Assembly (NCBI RefSeq): GCF_013284245.2
Contig: NZ_CP085876.1
Span: forward strand, 4,199,001-4,263,000
Length of the DNA stretch: 64,000 bases
Direction: 5' to 3'
Origin: Brevibacillus sp. DP1.3A
GTDB taxonomy: Bacteria > Bacillota > Bacilli > Brevibacillales > Brevibacillaceae
Below the pieces are notes generated by a model. That model saw only the letters and a program-made list of their open reading frames with translations, was not told where the DNA came from and made no database searches. The first letter of the stretch is position 1, and each line of letters starts with the position of its first letter. Shown piece after piece: positions 27,257-35,790 of this stretch. The position numbers were made by a program, and so were the translations under genes.

Positions 27257-28322
27257 CTTGGCATCTTTGGAGAAGAATCCTTTACTGTTTGAATTTACGG
27301 AAGTAAAATTTGTAACCAAGCCGGATGGAAGTCACTATGCACAAGGATACTTGAATTGGGGAAATCTCAGTCCTTATGAAATTATTGAACTTAAGGGAAG
27401 CATTGATTTGCTCAATAAGCAGGGGCAAAAAATCAGTACGAAACCTAAGTACATTGAACGTTATAATCTCGAAGCGGGTACTAGTGGTTATGACTTTTTC
27501 GAAATGGTAGACTTTGATCTTGTTCCTTCCGTTACAAATCCCACACAAATCGAGGGTGCTTATCTAAAACCAACGTATACATTTACATTAGGAAAAAAAG
27601 CCGAACTCAGACCTGAGATCGTACCCGGAGCAATAACATTTGGGCCGTCCGGGGACAATCTCTCCATCAAGACCATTTTAATTAATCGCGGAGAGGCAAC
27701 AGCCTCAAATTTTAAATACTTGGGAATATCATTAGCTGATGAGAATGGCATGGTTCACTTTTATTCCGAGACCAATCACGCTGTTATCAATTCATCACTG
27801 CGGTTAGAACCGGGACAATTCGCCCGCGTATCCTTTCAAATACCAATGAATTTTATCAATTCTAGGTTTAATAGCTTTCAAGATATATTCACGATAAAGT
27901 TTTCTTTTACGCATGAGAACTCAGCACCTTATAAAGATACAGCCCTGAGTGTGACAGTTAATAATAAAAAGCTTAATGATCTAATCTTGGTTGAAAATGA
28001 TGTCACATATGTGCCGCTTCGCGACTTGGCGGATGCTCTTGGTGCTACTCTTCAATGGGACGATTCAACTCAGTGCGCAACAATCACTCAAGAGACCTAC
28101 CCGGGAAGCGCAATTTGGATTACCATTCCAGCAGGAAGTAATCGATTCATAATCAATAATTACCCAGTTACTACATCGGCAAAAGCCAAGCTGCACAATA
28201 ATACCATTCTTATGGTCCCGTTACGAGAAGTTGCAGAAATGTTAAACTGCGAGGTTAATTTTGATCATAAATGGGGGCAGAAATCCATTATAGTGATCCC
28301 ACACGATTACAGCGAAGAATGA
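27183..28322 (+). CDS. secreted copper-amine-oxidase-N-domain protein, full-length paralogue 2
   Basis: 379 residues with the same three-domain layout as the previous gene and clear similarity along the whole length, but more diverged than the 5' repeat suggests for the other pair. Signal peptide 1-25. The C-terminal domain reads ENDVTYVPLRDLADALGATLQWDD. A strong terminator follows. Probably co-expressed with the other two or from its own repeated leader. Confidence 0.8.
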   Translation: MVKMVRLFTCLALTFIIFFASVPVSLASLEKNPLLFEFTEVKFVTKPDGSHYAQGYLNWGNLSPYEIIELKGSIDLLNKQGQKISTKPKYIERYNLEAGTSGYDFFEMVDFDLVPSVTNPTQIEGAYLKPTYTFTLGKKAELRPEIVPGAITFGPSGDNLSIKTILINRGEATASNFKYLGISLADENGMVHFYSETNHAVINSSLRLEPGQFARVSFQIPMNFINSRFNSFQDIFTIKFSFTHENSAPYKDTALSVTVNNKKLNDLILVENDVTYVPLRDLADALGATLQWDDSTQCATITQETYPGSAIWITIPAGSNRFIINNYPVTTSAKAKLHNNTILMVPLREVAEMLNCEVNFDHKWGQKSIIVIPHDYSEE

Positions 28323-28337
28323 CCAAATGACCACTGG

Positions 28338-28369
28338 AAAAAAGAGAGCCCACCGGCTCTCTTTTTTCC
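28338..28369. terminator. bidirectional terminator between the triple array and cotJC
   Basis: AAAAAGAGAGCC ACC GGCTCTCTTTTTT, a compact perfect hairpin with T runs on both strands. Confidence 0.85.
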
Positions 28370-28371
28370 TC

Positions 28372-28941
28372 TCAAAATATCTTCTTCGCATCCCGCTCTT
28401 CCTTCAAAATCTCTACAGCCTCGCGAAAACGCATAGAGTGAACGACTTCCCGCTCTCGCAAAAACTTCAAGCTGTCCTGCAAATCAACATCATCCGTCAT
28501 GTCAATCAGCCATTGATACGTCGCGCGGGCTTTTTCTTCAGCAGCGATATCCTCATACAAATCCGCGATTGGATCGCCCTTGGCAGCGATATAGGATGCC
28601 GTCCACGGCACACCACTGGCATTGTTGTAAAAGAGCGCCCGATCATGATTGGCGTAATGGTCACCCAGTCCCGCTTCCTTCAACTCTTCGACAGTCGCGT
28701 CTTTGGTCAGCTTATACACCATCGTGGCAATCATTTCGAGATGCGCAAACTCTTCGGTAGCGATATCCGTTAATAACCCTACGACTTTATTCGGGATCGT
28801 ATACCGCTGGTTCATATAGCGCAGAGCGGCTGCCAGCTCTCCATCCGCCCCTCCATATTGCTCAATTAAATACTTCGCCATTCTTACATCGCACTTACTG
28901 ACACGAACCGGATACTGCAGTTTTTTCTCATAAATCCACAT
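28372..28941 (-). CDS. cotJC: spore coat protein CotJC (manganese-catalase family)
   Basis: A 189-residue spore coat protein related to manganese catalases. Ferritin-like helices with Glu/His ligands are visible (TEEFAHLEMIATMV near 63-76 and AEEKARATYQWLID, REVVHSMRFREAVE). It starts MWIYEKKLQYPVRV, typical of CotJC. Third gene of cotJABC, 21 bases after cotJB. It is expected to be made in the mother cell during sporulation. Confidence 0.93.
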   Translation of the reverse strand: MWIYEKKLQYPVRVSKCDVRMAKYLIEQYGGADGELAAALRYMNQRYTIPNKVVGLLTDIATEEFAHLEMIATMVYKLTKDATVEELKEAGLGDHYANHDRALFYNNASGVPWTASYIAAKGDPIADLYEDIAAEEKARATYQWLIDMTDDVDLQDSLKFLREREVVHSMRFREAVEILKEERDAKKIF

Positions 28942-28962
28942 CGGTTTCGTTATCCCTCTCTT

Positions 28963-29235
28963 CTAAACTTGCCAAGGCCATGGATCATCATTCCACTGCC
29001 ACGGATACCCTGAATAGCTGCGACCAAGATTTTGCAAAGGCCCGTACAATTTCTCATATTCGTTCGCCAAAACCCAGCGCTGCTCCGTTAAATCATTAAA
29101 CTGGTGAAGCGCATTCTGATCGGTGGGATGCGTATCTAAATAAAGGCTGAGCTCTACCAGTACAAAGTCGATCGCTTGCAGCTGTTCAAGCAATGCGTAA
29201 TATTGTTCATCGCCAAATCTATTTTCAGCTGTCAT
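28963..29235 (-). CDS. cotJB: spore coat protein CotJB
   Basis: A 90-residue coat component with the family pattern LLEQLQAIDFVLVELSLYLDTHPTD (about 15-39) and QRWVLANEYEKLYGPL. Its start overlaps the last codon of cotJA by four bases (ATGA type), so translation is coupled. Confidence 0.9.
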   Translation of the reverse strand: MTAENRFGDEQYYALLEQLQAIDFVLVELSLYLDTHPTDQNALHQFNDLTEQRWVLANEYEKLYGPLQNLGRSYSGYPWQWNDDPWPWQV

Positions 29236-29465
29236 GAGTGCTCCCTCCCCAAATGACTCAGTCTGGGATCATAGGGGCTAAAAAGTGCCGGCCATAACGT
29301 ACCTAATTTCAACGCTTCCATCGGGCTGTATTGTGGTAAGTTCTCCGGCTGAAACGTCATGAACAGCTGAGGGGGCACCTGGTACGTCTTCACCCGAATC
29401 GGCGGACAAGGATCATAAGGACCTACATACGGATAGTAGTCACGTGTTTGCGAATGCAATGCCAA
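29232..29465 (-). CDS. cotJA: spore coat-associated protein CotJA
   Basis: A 77-residue proline- and tyrosine-rich protein (YYPYVGPYDPCPPIRVKTYQVPPQLF) with the conserved QPENLPQYSPMEALKLGTLWPALFSPYD segment near 39-66. First gene of cotJABC. GGAGGAGG precedes the ATG. Confidence 0.9.
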   Translation of the reverse strand: MALHSQTRDYYPYVGPYDPCPPIRVKTYQVPPQLFMTFQPENLPQYSPMEALKLGTLWPALFSPYDPRLSHLGREHS

Positions 29466-29503
29466 TATCCTCCTCCAACTTACATTTTCTATTCCTTCAT
29501 GAC

Positions 29504-29531
29504 TACACTATGCAGCCCACCCAGTAGGCGT
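29504..29531 (-). promoter_or_regulatory. candidate sporulation promoter of cotJABC
   Basis: On the minus strand CATAGTGTA (29504-29512) fits the -10 pattern CATAnnnTA of sigma-K and resembles sigma-E; an AC lies 17 bases upstream. In B. subtilis cotJ is read by sigma-E. The match is short, so this is tentative. Confidence 0.35.
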
Positions 29532-29549
29532 GATTGATCCCCCAAAACG

Positions 29550-29586
29550 AAGAAACCGCTCTCCTCTGTAAAAGGAAAGCGGTTAA
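29550..29586 (-). terminator. terminator after the rhodanese gene
   Basis: AACCGCTTTCC and GGAGAGCGGTTTC pair on the minus strand; the T tract is interrupted. Confidence 0.5.
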
Positions 29587-29588
29587 CA

Positions 29589-29972
29589 CTACGATTCCAC
29601 CTGTCCAGTCCATTTCGCCATGCCACCGTCCAGATTCGCAACATCTTTGTAGCCATTTTCTAACAGAAGGTTTCCGCTCTCCACTCCCATCCTTCCGGTA
29701 TGACAGACGAAGACGACTTTCTTGTCTGTGGGGATGCTCCTGTATTTCTCATTAATCTCTGCAAAAGGAATATTAATGGCATTGGGGACTCTTCCCTCTT
29801 CAAACAATTCAGGCTCGCGCAAATCCACAATCACCATATCTTTTTCACCCGTCATCCATTGCGCCAACTGTTCTGAATCTATGATTTGCAATGATTGTTT
29901 GGTATTCCAAAATACGAACGCTACCATAGCGAGCACGACCACCAGAGCACTCGTTATCCATATCTTTTTCAT
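29589..29972 (-). CDS. membrane-anchored rhodanese-domain protein
   Basis: 127 residues starting MKKIWITSALVVVLAMVAF, an N-terminal anchor, followed by one rhodanese domain (about 33-125). The active-site loop CHTGRMGVES holds the catalytic cysteine, so sulfur transfer or thiol chemistry outside the membrane is likely. ATG at 29972 is 5 bases after AAAGGTGG. It follows a CcdA-like gene by about 36 bases, suggesting an exported thiol-redox pair. Confidence 0.85.
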   Translation of the reverse strand: MKKIWITSALVVVLAMVAFVFWNTKQSLQIIDSEQLAQWMTGEKDMVIVDLREPELFEEGRVPNAINIPFAEINEKYRSIPTDKKVVFVCHTGRMGVESGNLLLENGYKDVANLDGGMAKWTGQVES

Positions 29973-30008
29973 CCGTTCCACCTTTTCGTATTTTATTTTG
30001 TCGCAGCC

Positions 30009-30758
30009 CTACCAAAATGCCATGAAGTCTGAAATACCGAGTAGGACAAACACGATACCAGCCAATTTTTGCGTTACCGCCCCCCATTTCCTTGTGTTCT
30101 TCATGAGAGAAGGGCTATCACTTGCAACGGCAAGCAGTAGTAAAACGATGAGTAGCGGCAGCGCCGTGCCAAGTGCAAATACAGTCGGAATGATCGGGCC
30201 GAACGAGCTCGTGAACATCAAAGGCATCGTCAGTCCAAAATAGAGCCAGAACATCGTCGGACAAAACCCGAGGGAAAAGGCAACGCCAAGCCAAAAGGAT
30301 TGTTTCTTTCCCTCAAATCGCTCCGAAAAACGCTTGATTTTTTCCTCAATTGATTGCGTATGTAGAAATGGCAGTCGAATCCATCCGATTAAGAACAATC
30401 CAATCAAAATAAACATCGGTGCTAGTAATTTTCTCGCCCACTGAAACAATGGAATCGCTTGTGTAGAGAGTTGTTCGCCAAACGCAAATACGATTGCTCC
30501 CAAAGCGGAATACACGACTGCTTTGCCAAGGATGAACGTCCATACATGACTACGAAAGCCACCTTTGACGACGACATTCTTCCCGAACACTGTAAATGCA
30601 GCCACATTCCCTGATAACTGGCACGGTGCAAACGCCCCAACGATCCCGAGCAACAACGCTCCAATCAACGGTGCTTGTTCACCCATTCCGTAATACAAAT
30701 CGGAAAAGGGCTTGCTGATCCATGCTCCATATTGATACAAGTACGAATACCAATCCAT
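30009..30758 (-). CDS. CcdA/DsbD-type transmembrane thiol-disulfide or sulfite-exporter-like protein
   Basis: 249 residues with about six transmembrane helices. APCQLS near residue 45 and SLGFCPTMFWLY near 173 give the pair of cysteines, one per three-helix half, that carry electrons across the membrane in CcdA. Fits reduction of an extracytoplasmic partner, plausibly the rhodanese encoded next. Some annotation schemes place such proteins with UreH-type transporters. Confidence 0.8.
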   Translation of the reverse strand: MDWYSYLYQYGAWISKPFSDLYYGMGEQAPLIGALLLGIVGAFAPCQLSGNVAAFTVFGKNVVVKGGFRSHVWTFILGKAVVYSALGAIVFAFGEQLSTQAIPLFQWARKLLAPMFILIGLFLIGWIRLPFLHTQSIEEKIKRFSERFEGKKQSFWLGVAFSLGFCPTMFWLYFGLTMPLMFTSSFGPIIPTVFALGTALPLLIVLLLLAVASDSPSLMKNTRKWGAVTQKLAGIVFVLLGISDFMAFW

Positions 30759-30823
30759 GCTTCTCCTCCGAGTGGGGCTTCCATTTCTTTTCTTTTATTT
30801 TACAAAAAGGTTGTGAGGAAACT

Positions 30824-30856
30824 ATGAAGAAAAAAAGAAAGGCATGATTCGCCTCT
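30824..30856 (-). terminator. terminator after the cupredoxin gene
   Basis: AGAGGC and GCCTTTC with TTTTTTTC downstream on the minus strand. Confidence 0.55.
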
Positions 30857-30864
30857 CCTTTGCT

Positions 30865-31773
30865 TCATCCCGTCACTTGCAAGCGTCCCATCATGCCGCT
30901 TTCTTTGTGTCCAGGGATCGTACAATAAAATTCATAGATTCCTTCCTCCAATGCCTTCCATACTGTTTCAACAGACTCTCCCGGTTTGGCGTGCAAATGA
31001 ACCACGCCCTCAGCCATTGCTCCATGCCGATGTTCCGTGCTTGATTCTGAAATCGTTACAATTTTTCCATGCGACACAACCTCGATATCGTGCTCTACAC
31101 TGCCATCATTTTGAAAGACGACTTTGATCTCCGTATTTTTTTTCACGGTAAATTGGTTCGGTTTATAGGAAAAGTCGACGGCTGTGAGGTTGATTTCTGT
31201 CGCGCGATCGCCTGCATAAAGGGCCGGGGATGGAAACGGTAATGATTGAAACCAGAAGAAGACGGCAAGCAGCAACACAGCTGGAGCGGCAGGATGATGA
31301 AAAATGGAGGACCACTTCGTTTCTTTTTTATTAAAATCAATCAGCTTGGCTACGAGCAGCATACATACGGTATAGAGCATGACGAAAACAAACAAGAGAG
31401 GCTCTACTTTTTCACTAGGGACCATCTCTCCCAGCATGGCGCCCATCATCCCGCCCATGACGCCTGATAAGATTCCTTCTACAATACTCAGGATCGACAA
31501 TGGAACTCCTAGCAGAAAACCAGACAGTCCACCTGCCAGCATTCCCCACATGGTGGATACATAAAGGTCTCCCCTGTAAACATCGCCGAGGATCAACCCT
31601 CCAATCAAGCCAATCATCATACTGACAGACATCGTGCTCATCATGCCTTGCATATGATCGATTCCCTGCTTTCGTCGCCATATAAACCATGTGAAACAAA
31701 CGTAAGCGAAACCGACGTAGATCAGGACCTGATACACCGCGCTCAAGATACCACCCCCGAGTATATTCCCCAC
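30865..31773 (-). CDS. polytopic membrane protein with C-terminal cupredoxin domain
   Basis: 302 residues. The N-terminal 185 residues hold about five helices, with glycine- and methionine-rich stretches (GVMGGMMGAMLGEM). Residues about 205-302 form a cupredoxin: first copper histidine in VEHDIEVVSHG, then YCTIPGHKESGMMG supplying Cys, His and Met, a type 1 blue-copper set. The domain should face outside. With the CcdA-like and rhodanese genes it suggests copper or electron transfer at the cell surface (inference). Confidence 0.8.
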   Translation of the reverse strand: MGNILGGGILSAVYQVLIYVGFAYVCFTWFIWRRKQGIDHMQGMMSTMSVSMMIGLIGGLILGDVYRGDLYVSTMWGMLAGGLSGFLLGVPLSILSIVEGILSGVMGGMMGAMLGEMVPSEKVEPLLFVFVMLYTVCMLLVAKLIDFNKKETKWSSIFHHPAAPAVLLLAVFFWFQSLPFPSPALYAGDRATEINLTAVDFSYKPNQFTVKKNTEIKVVFQNDGSVEHDIEVVSHGKIVTISESSTEHRHGAMAEGVVHLHAKPGESVETVWKALEEGIYEFYCTIPGHKESGMMGRLQVTG

Positions 31774-31821
31774 ATTGTAAAGTATGTCCTACGCCAACAA
31801 AATAGGACAAAACGAACGAGA

Positions 31822-31852
31822 AAACCCTCTGACTACTGTCGAGAGGGCTCAC
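31822..31852 (-). terminator. terminator after the peptide ABC transporter operon
   Basis: GCCCTCTCGACAG and AGAGGGTTTTC pair on the minus strand. It lies past the cupredoxin start, and the transporter operon reads away from it, so its assignment is uncertain. Confidence 0.35.
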
Positions 31853-31859
31853 ACATTTT

Positions 31860-32906
31860 CTAGTTCGCATGCCTGTTGGTAGCCTTTGCGCTCTCATATT
31901 CCCCCTGGTGATGGATACATGAAACATAGTGGTCGGATGAGATTCGCTCTAGCATAGGTACCATATTCCGGCAGTGGTCAACCTGATGGGGGCAGCGGAC
32001 AAGGAAAGGACATCCTCTTTGGATTCCTTCATTCTGCACTTCCCCATCTACTATCAGCTCTTGCCTGTGTTTGAGAAAATGATTAAGATCGGATACCACG
32101 GCTACGAGTGCACGTGTGTAAGGGTGAGAGGGATGATACAGAATCTCATGAGTCGGTCCGATCTCGACGATATTCCCTTGATACATAACAGCTATCCGAT
32201 CACACATGTAGGCAGCCGTCGACAGATCATGGGTAATAAACAGCATCGTCAGACCCATTTCTTCCTTCAATGATTTTAATAGCTGCAAAACGCCCATTCT
32301 GACCGACACATCCAACATGGAGGTCGGCTCATCAGCCGCAACGAACTTTGGTTTTAAAATGAGCGCTCGAGCGATTGCAATTCTTTGCCGCTGTCCCCCG
32401 CTTAGCTGATGCGGATATCGCTGCAAATAGCTTTCGGCAGGTCTTAACTCGATATGGTTGAGAATTTGAAGCACTTTCTCCCTCTTCTCTTCAAAGGTGC
32501 TCGCTTTTTTATGGGCATGGAGCGGCTCCATTAAGATTTCAAGAATAGTCATTCCTGGATTCAATGAATCGTACGGGTCTTGAAAAATCATTTGCATCTC
32601 TTGCCGAATTCCCCTCACTGCCCGTTCCCCTAATCGACACAAATCTTGCCCATCAAAAAGAATTTGACCGGATGATTCTTTTGTAAGCCGCATAATCATT
32701 CGAGCAGTCGTTGTTTTCCCGCACCCGCTCTCCCCGATGATCCCGAGAATCTCCCCCTTTTTAATAGAGAAATTCACATTGTTTACTGCATAGACCGTCG
32801 TCTTTTTGCTGCGAAAAAACGCTCCCTGCTTCTTTTCAAAGCGTTTGACCAGATGTTGCACCGTCACCAAATCATCATTGGATTGCGACTTTTGTGTGAT
32901 TGCCAT
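31860..32906 (-). CDS. oligopeptide/dipeptide ABC transporter ATP-binding protein (OppF/DppF)
   Basis: 348 residues. Walker A GESGCGKTT near 59-67, signature LSGGQRQRIAIARAL near 168, Walker B FVAADEPTSMLD, H-loop ITHDLSTAAYMCD. The C-terminal oligopeptide extension with CPFLVRCPHQVDHC supports peptide-importer ATPases. Second ATPase of the operon, 3 bases after the first, and last gene. Confidence 0.9.
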   Translation of the reverse strand: MAITQKSQSNDDLVTVQHLVKRFEKKQGAFFRSKKTTVYAVNNVNFSIKKGEILGIIGESGCGKTTTARMIMRLTKESSGQILFDGQDLCRLGERAVRGIRQEMQMIFQDPYDSLNPGMTILEILMEPLHAHKKASTFEEKREKVLQILNHIELRPAESYLQRYPHQLSGGQRQRIAIARALILKPKFVAADEPTSMLDVSVRMGVLQLLKSLKEEMGLTMLFITHDLSTAAYMCDRIAVMYQGNIVEIGPTHEILYHPSHPYTRALVAVVSDLNHFLKHRQELIVDGEVQNEGIQRGCPFLVRCPHQVDHCRNMVPMLERISSDHYVSCIHHQGEYESAKATNRHAN

Positions 32907-32909
32907 GTC

Positions 32910-33866
32910 TTACCCTCCTACAAAACAGGATACAAAATGCCCTTCATGCACTTCTCTTATTGGAGGTGACTCTACCTTGCATTTGTCTTGCACATGTTGG
33001 CATCTCGTATGAAATCTGCACCCTTTTGGCGGGTTAATGAGCAGCGGCACTGTCCCCGGAATCGAACGGCATTCTTTCTCGGGGTCATTCATATCGGGAG
33101 TGGCAGCGAGCAAACCTTGTGAGTACGGGTGCCTTGGGTTCGTAATCAATTGTTCCGTTGTCCCCCATTCCACAATCTTGCCCGCATACATAATGGCAAT
33201 CCTTTCACAGATGGCTGTCACCATCGGCAGGTCGTGAGAGATAAGAATAATAGACAAGTCCATAGATCGTTGCAGATCTTTCAAAATCGCGATGACTTGC
33301 GCTTGGGTCAAAACATCCAGTCCGGTCGTCGATTCATCTGAGATGACGACCTGCGGATTACAGGCTAGCGCCATCGCTATGGCTACACGCTGTTTCATTC
33401 CTCCGCTGAATTCATGTGGGTACGACTTGCGCCTTTGCTTGGGAATCCCGACCATTTCCAATAGCTGCTCTGTTCGTCGAATCGCTTCCTCCATCGTCAT
33501 TTTTTCGTGTAACAGAATCGCTTCCATAATTTGTTCCCCGACCGTAAATACAGGATTTAAGGCATTCATCGCGCTTTGAGGAATAACCGAAATTGATTTC
33601 CAGCGAAGCTTCTCGATCTGCTCTGCTGGCGCCTGCAACAAGTCGACTCCACCCAGCATGGCTTTCCCGCTCATGACCTTCCCCGGGTATTCGAGTAATC
33701 GCAGAATGGACTGAATCACGGTGGACTTCCCGCAGCCAGACTCTCCGATCAGTCCGAGCATTTCCCCCTTTTCCAGGTGAAAGCTGACATCCTCAACGGC
33801 TTCTACTACACCATTTGCCGTAAAAAAGTGTGTGTGCAAATTTTCGACGACGAGAACTTTATTCAT
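32910..33866 (-). CDS. oligopeptide/dipeptide ABC transporter ATP-binding protein (OppD/DppD)
   Basis: 318 residues. Walker A GESGCGKST near 39-47, signature FSGGMKQRVAIAMAL, Walker B VVISDESTTGLD (Ser where Pro is usual), H-loop ISHDLPMVTAICERI, and the C-terminal oligopeptide extension GCRFHTRCQHVQDKC. It forms the ATPase heterodimer with its downstream neighbour. Confidence 0.9.
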   Translation of the reverse strand: MNKVLVVENLHTHFFTANGVVEAVEDVSFHLEKGEMLGLIGESGCGKSTVIQSILRLLEYPGKVMSGKAMLGGVDLLQAPAEQIEKLRWKSISVIPQSAMNALNPVFTVGEQIMEAILLHEKMTMEEAIRRTEQLLEMVGIPKQRRKSYPHEFSGGMKQRVAIAMALACNPQVVISDESTTGLDVLTQAQVIAILKDLQRSMDLSIILISHDLPMVTAICERIAIMYAGKIVEWGTTEQLITNPRHPYSQGLLAATPDMNDPEKECRSIPGTVPLLINPPKGCRFHTRCQHVQDKCKVESPPIREVHEGHFVSCFVGG

Positions 33867-33872
33867 GGCTAG

Positions 33873-34727
33873 TCACCCTTTCCGCAGCCGAGGATTAAAG
33901 ATTTGTTCCAGTGAGTAGCCAGCAAAAGCAAACCCGATAACCAGCGCCGTAATTAACACACCTGGTGGCAAGATCCACCATAGCCATGCATCCGTCAGGA
34001 AAGCACTTCTGGCCTGTGCATAATACAGGGTCGTTCCCCAGCTTTTATTCAAAGGGTCGCCCAGCCCTAGGAAACTAAGGGAAGCTTCCAGCAAGATGGC
34101 GTTGCTCGCGGCCATGATGAATTGTGATAAGGCGATCGGTACGACTCCCGGCAAAATATGACGGAACATCACGGTAGAAACGCTGCTGCCAATTGATCGT
34201 GCAGCCTCCACGAACCCTTTCGTTTTTATCGTAAGGACCTGTGAGCGAACCACCCTAGCAGGAGATGCCCAGGTCAATACGGTAATGACGAAAATGAGAT
34301 TCCAAAAGCTCGGACCGATAAACGCGGCGAGCAAAATCATCAAAGGCAAAAAAGGCACAACGAGTACCAAATCTACCAGTCTCATGAAAGCAGAATCGAT
34401 TTTTCCCCCGAAGTATCCGGCAACGATCCCCACAAGAGAACCGAGCAAGATAGAAAACAACGCAGCTAAAATACCGATCGTCAATGAAATGCGCGAGCCG
34501 TACAGGAGCTCGCTAAAGATGTCTTGTCCAACGTCATTGGTTCCGAGTACATAATCTCCGCCTGGCGGAAGAAATGGCGCAGCTACACGTTCGTCTGGGT
34601 CAAAAGGTGCTAGGAGTGGTGCCGCTAGCGCAACAATTACAAACAAAAGTAGGATGATGATACCAATCGCCCCGAGTCGGCTAGATTGAAAAATGGTCCA
34701 GTACTGCAGCCATTTGCCTTTATCCAT
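33873..34727 (-). CDS. oligopeptide/dipeptide ABC transporter permease (OppC/DppC)
   Basis: 284 residues with six helices. Begins with a short cytoplasmic N-terminus, then ILLLFVIVALAAPLLAPFDPDERV, the DppC signature, and the coupling-loop region SIGSSVSTVMFRHILPGVVPIALSQF. Overlaps the previous permease gene by 8 bases. Confidence 0.9.
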   Translation of the reverse strand: MDKGKWLQYWTIFQSSRLGAIGIIILLLFVIVALAAPLLAPFDPDERVAAPFLPPGGDYVLGTNDVGQDIFSELLYGSRISLTIGILAALFSILLGSLVGIVAGYFGGKIDSAFMRLVDLVLVVPFLPLMILLAAFIGPSFWNLIFVITVLTWASPARVVRSQVLTIKTKGFVEAARSIGSSVSTVMFRHILPGVVPIALSQFIMAASNAILLEASLSFLGLGDPLNKSWGTTLYYAQARSAFLTDAWLWWILPPGVLITALVIGFAFAGYSLEQIFNPRLRKG

Positions 34728-35697
34728 TGTTCCTTCCCACCTTTGGATCGAGAATCGGGTATAAGATGTCCGCTAGGAAGTTGGCGATGACTACGCTCAG
34801 TGTAATGATAAGAAAAGCAGCCTGTATCACCGGATAGTCCCTGCTTAAGACGGCCTCAAACATCAGCCTGCCGATGCCTGGGTAGGCAAACACGGTTTCA
34901 ATCACCGTTGCCCCTCCAAAAATATTACCGAGACTGAGCATAAAAACCGTAGCTACCGGGAGTAACGCATTCCGCATCGCATGACGGTATTTGATCATTT
35001 TTTCTTTTACGCCTTTGGCTCTGGCCATCATAATGTAGTCCTCGCCCAGCACGTTCAGCATCGAATAGCGCATCGTCATATAGGTTGTCGTAACGGTGAT
35101 CAATACGAGTGTCACCAGAGGTAAAACGAGATGATGGGCAATGTCGGTAACGCGATCTAATCCAGTCAAATTGCTCCATGCCGTCTGCGCGCCAAAGATG
35201 GGAAACAACCCCCATTGTGCGGCAAAAATCGCTACCAGAATCATGCCCAGCCAGAAGGACGGCATCGCGCTTAAAAACATAAAAATCGTCAAGAGACTAA
35301 CATCGCTTCTTTTCCCCCATTTCCAGGCAGATATCGTCCCAAAAATGACGCCTAACAAGGTAGAAATCACTAAGTTCAATCCAGTTAACAGCAGCGTCCA
35401 CGGCAACCGCTCTGAAATCAACTCCGTTATCGGCATCTTTTGTTGGTAGGAATAGCCGAAATCCATCGTCGCCATATTTCCCAAATAGATGACGTATTGC
35501 TCCAAGAGTGATTTATTCAATCCGTGCGCCTCTAATATGGCCTCCTTCTCTTCCGTCGTCATGAGCATGATGTCTTCTCCCGCTATATACGCGAGGGGAC
35601 TGCCTGGCATCAAACGAGGGAGGAGGAAGTTCAATGTCAGCATAATAAAAATAACGAAAATATATTGAGTGACCTTGCCTGTTAGAAATCGGGTCAT
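34720..35697 (-). CDS. oligopeptide/dipeptide ABC transporter permease (OppB/DppB)
   Basis: 325 residues starting MTRFLTGKVTQYIFVIFIML. The ATG at 35697 follows GAGGTGT; the longer in-frame version lacks a ribosome site. RLMPGSPLAYIAGED and AKGVKEKMIKYRHAMRNALLPV (EAA coupling loop) are typical of DppB. It is 93 bases after the binding-protein gene. Confidence 0.9.
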   Translation of the reverse strand: MTRFLTGKVTQYIFVIFIMLTLNFLLPRLMPGSPLAYIAGEDIMLMTTEEKEAILEAHGLNKSLLEQYVIYLGNMATMDFGYSYQQKMPITELISERLPWTLLLTGLNLVISTLLGVIFGTISAWKWGKRSDVSLLTIFMFLSAMPSFWLGMILVAIFAAQWGLFPIFGAQTAWSNLTGLDRVTDIAHHLVLPLVTLVLITVTTTYMTMRYSMLNVLGEDYIMMARAKGVKEKMIKYRHAMRNALLPVATVFMLSLGNIFGGATVIETVFAYPGIGRLMFEAVLSRDYPVIQAAFLIITLSVVIANFLADILYPILDPKVGRNNG

Positions 35698-35790
35698 GAG
35701 TACACCTCTTCTTTCGATAATCAACAGGAACAAATGGTTCCCCCGCAATAACCTTTAGGAGCATTACTGCAGAGGAAGCTGTCAACATGC

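Noticed and set aside
25050-28322. Possible CRISPR-like or satellite repeat from the spaced 105-bp copies
   Set aside because: The copies are gene 5' ends spaced by whole genes, not short repeats with unique spacers.
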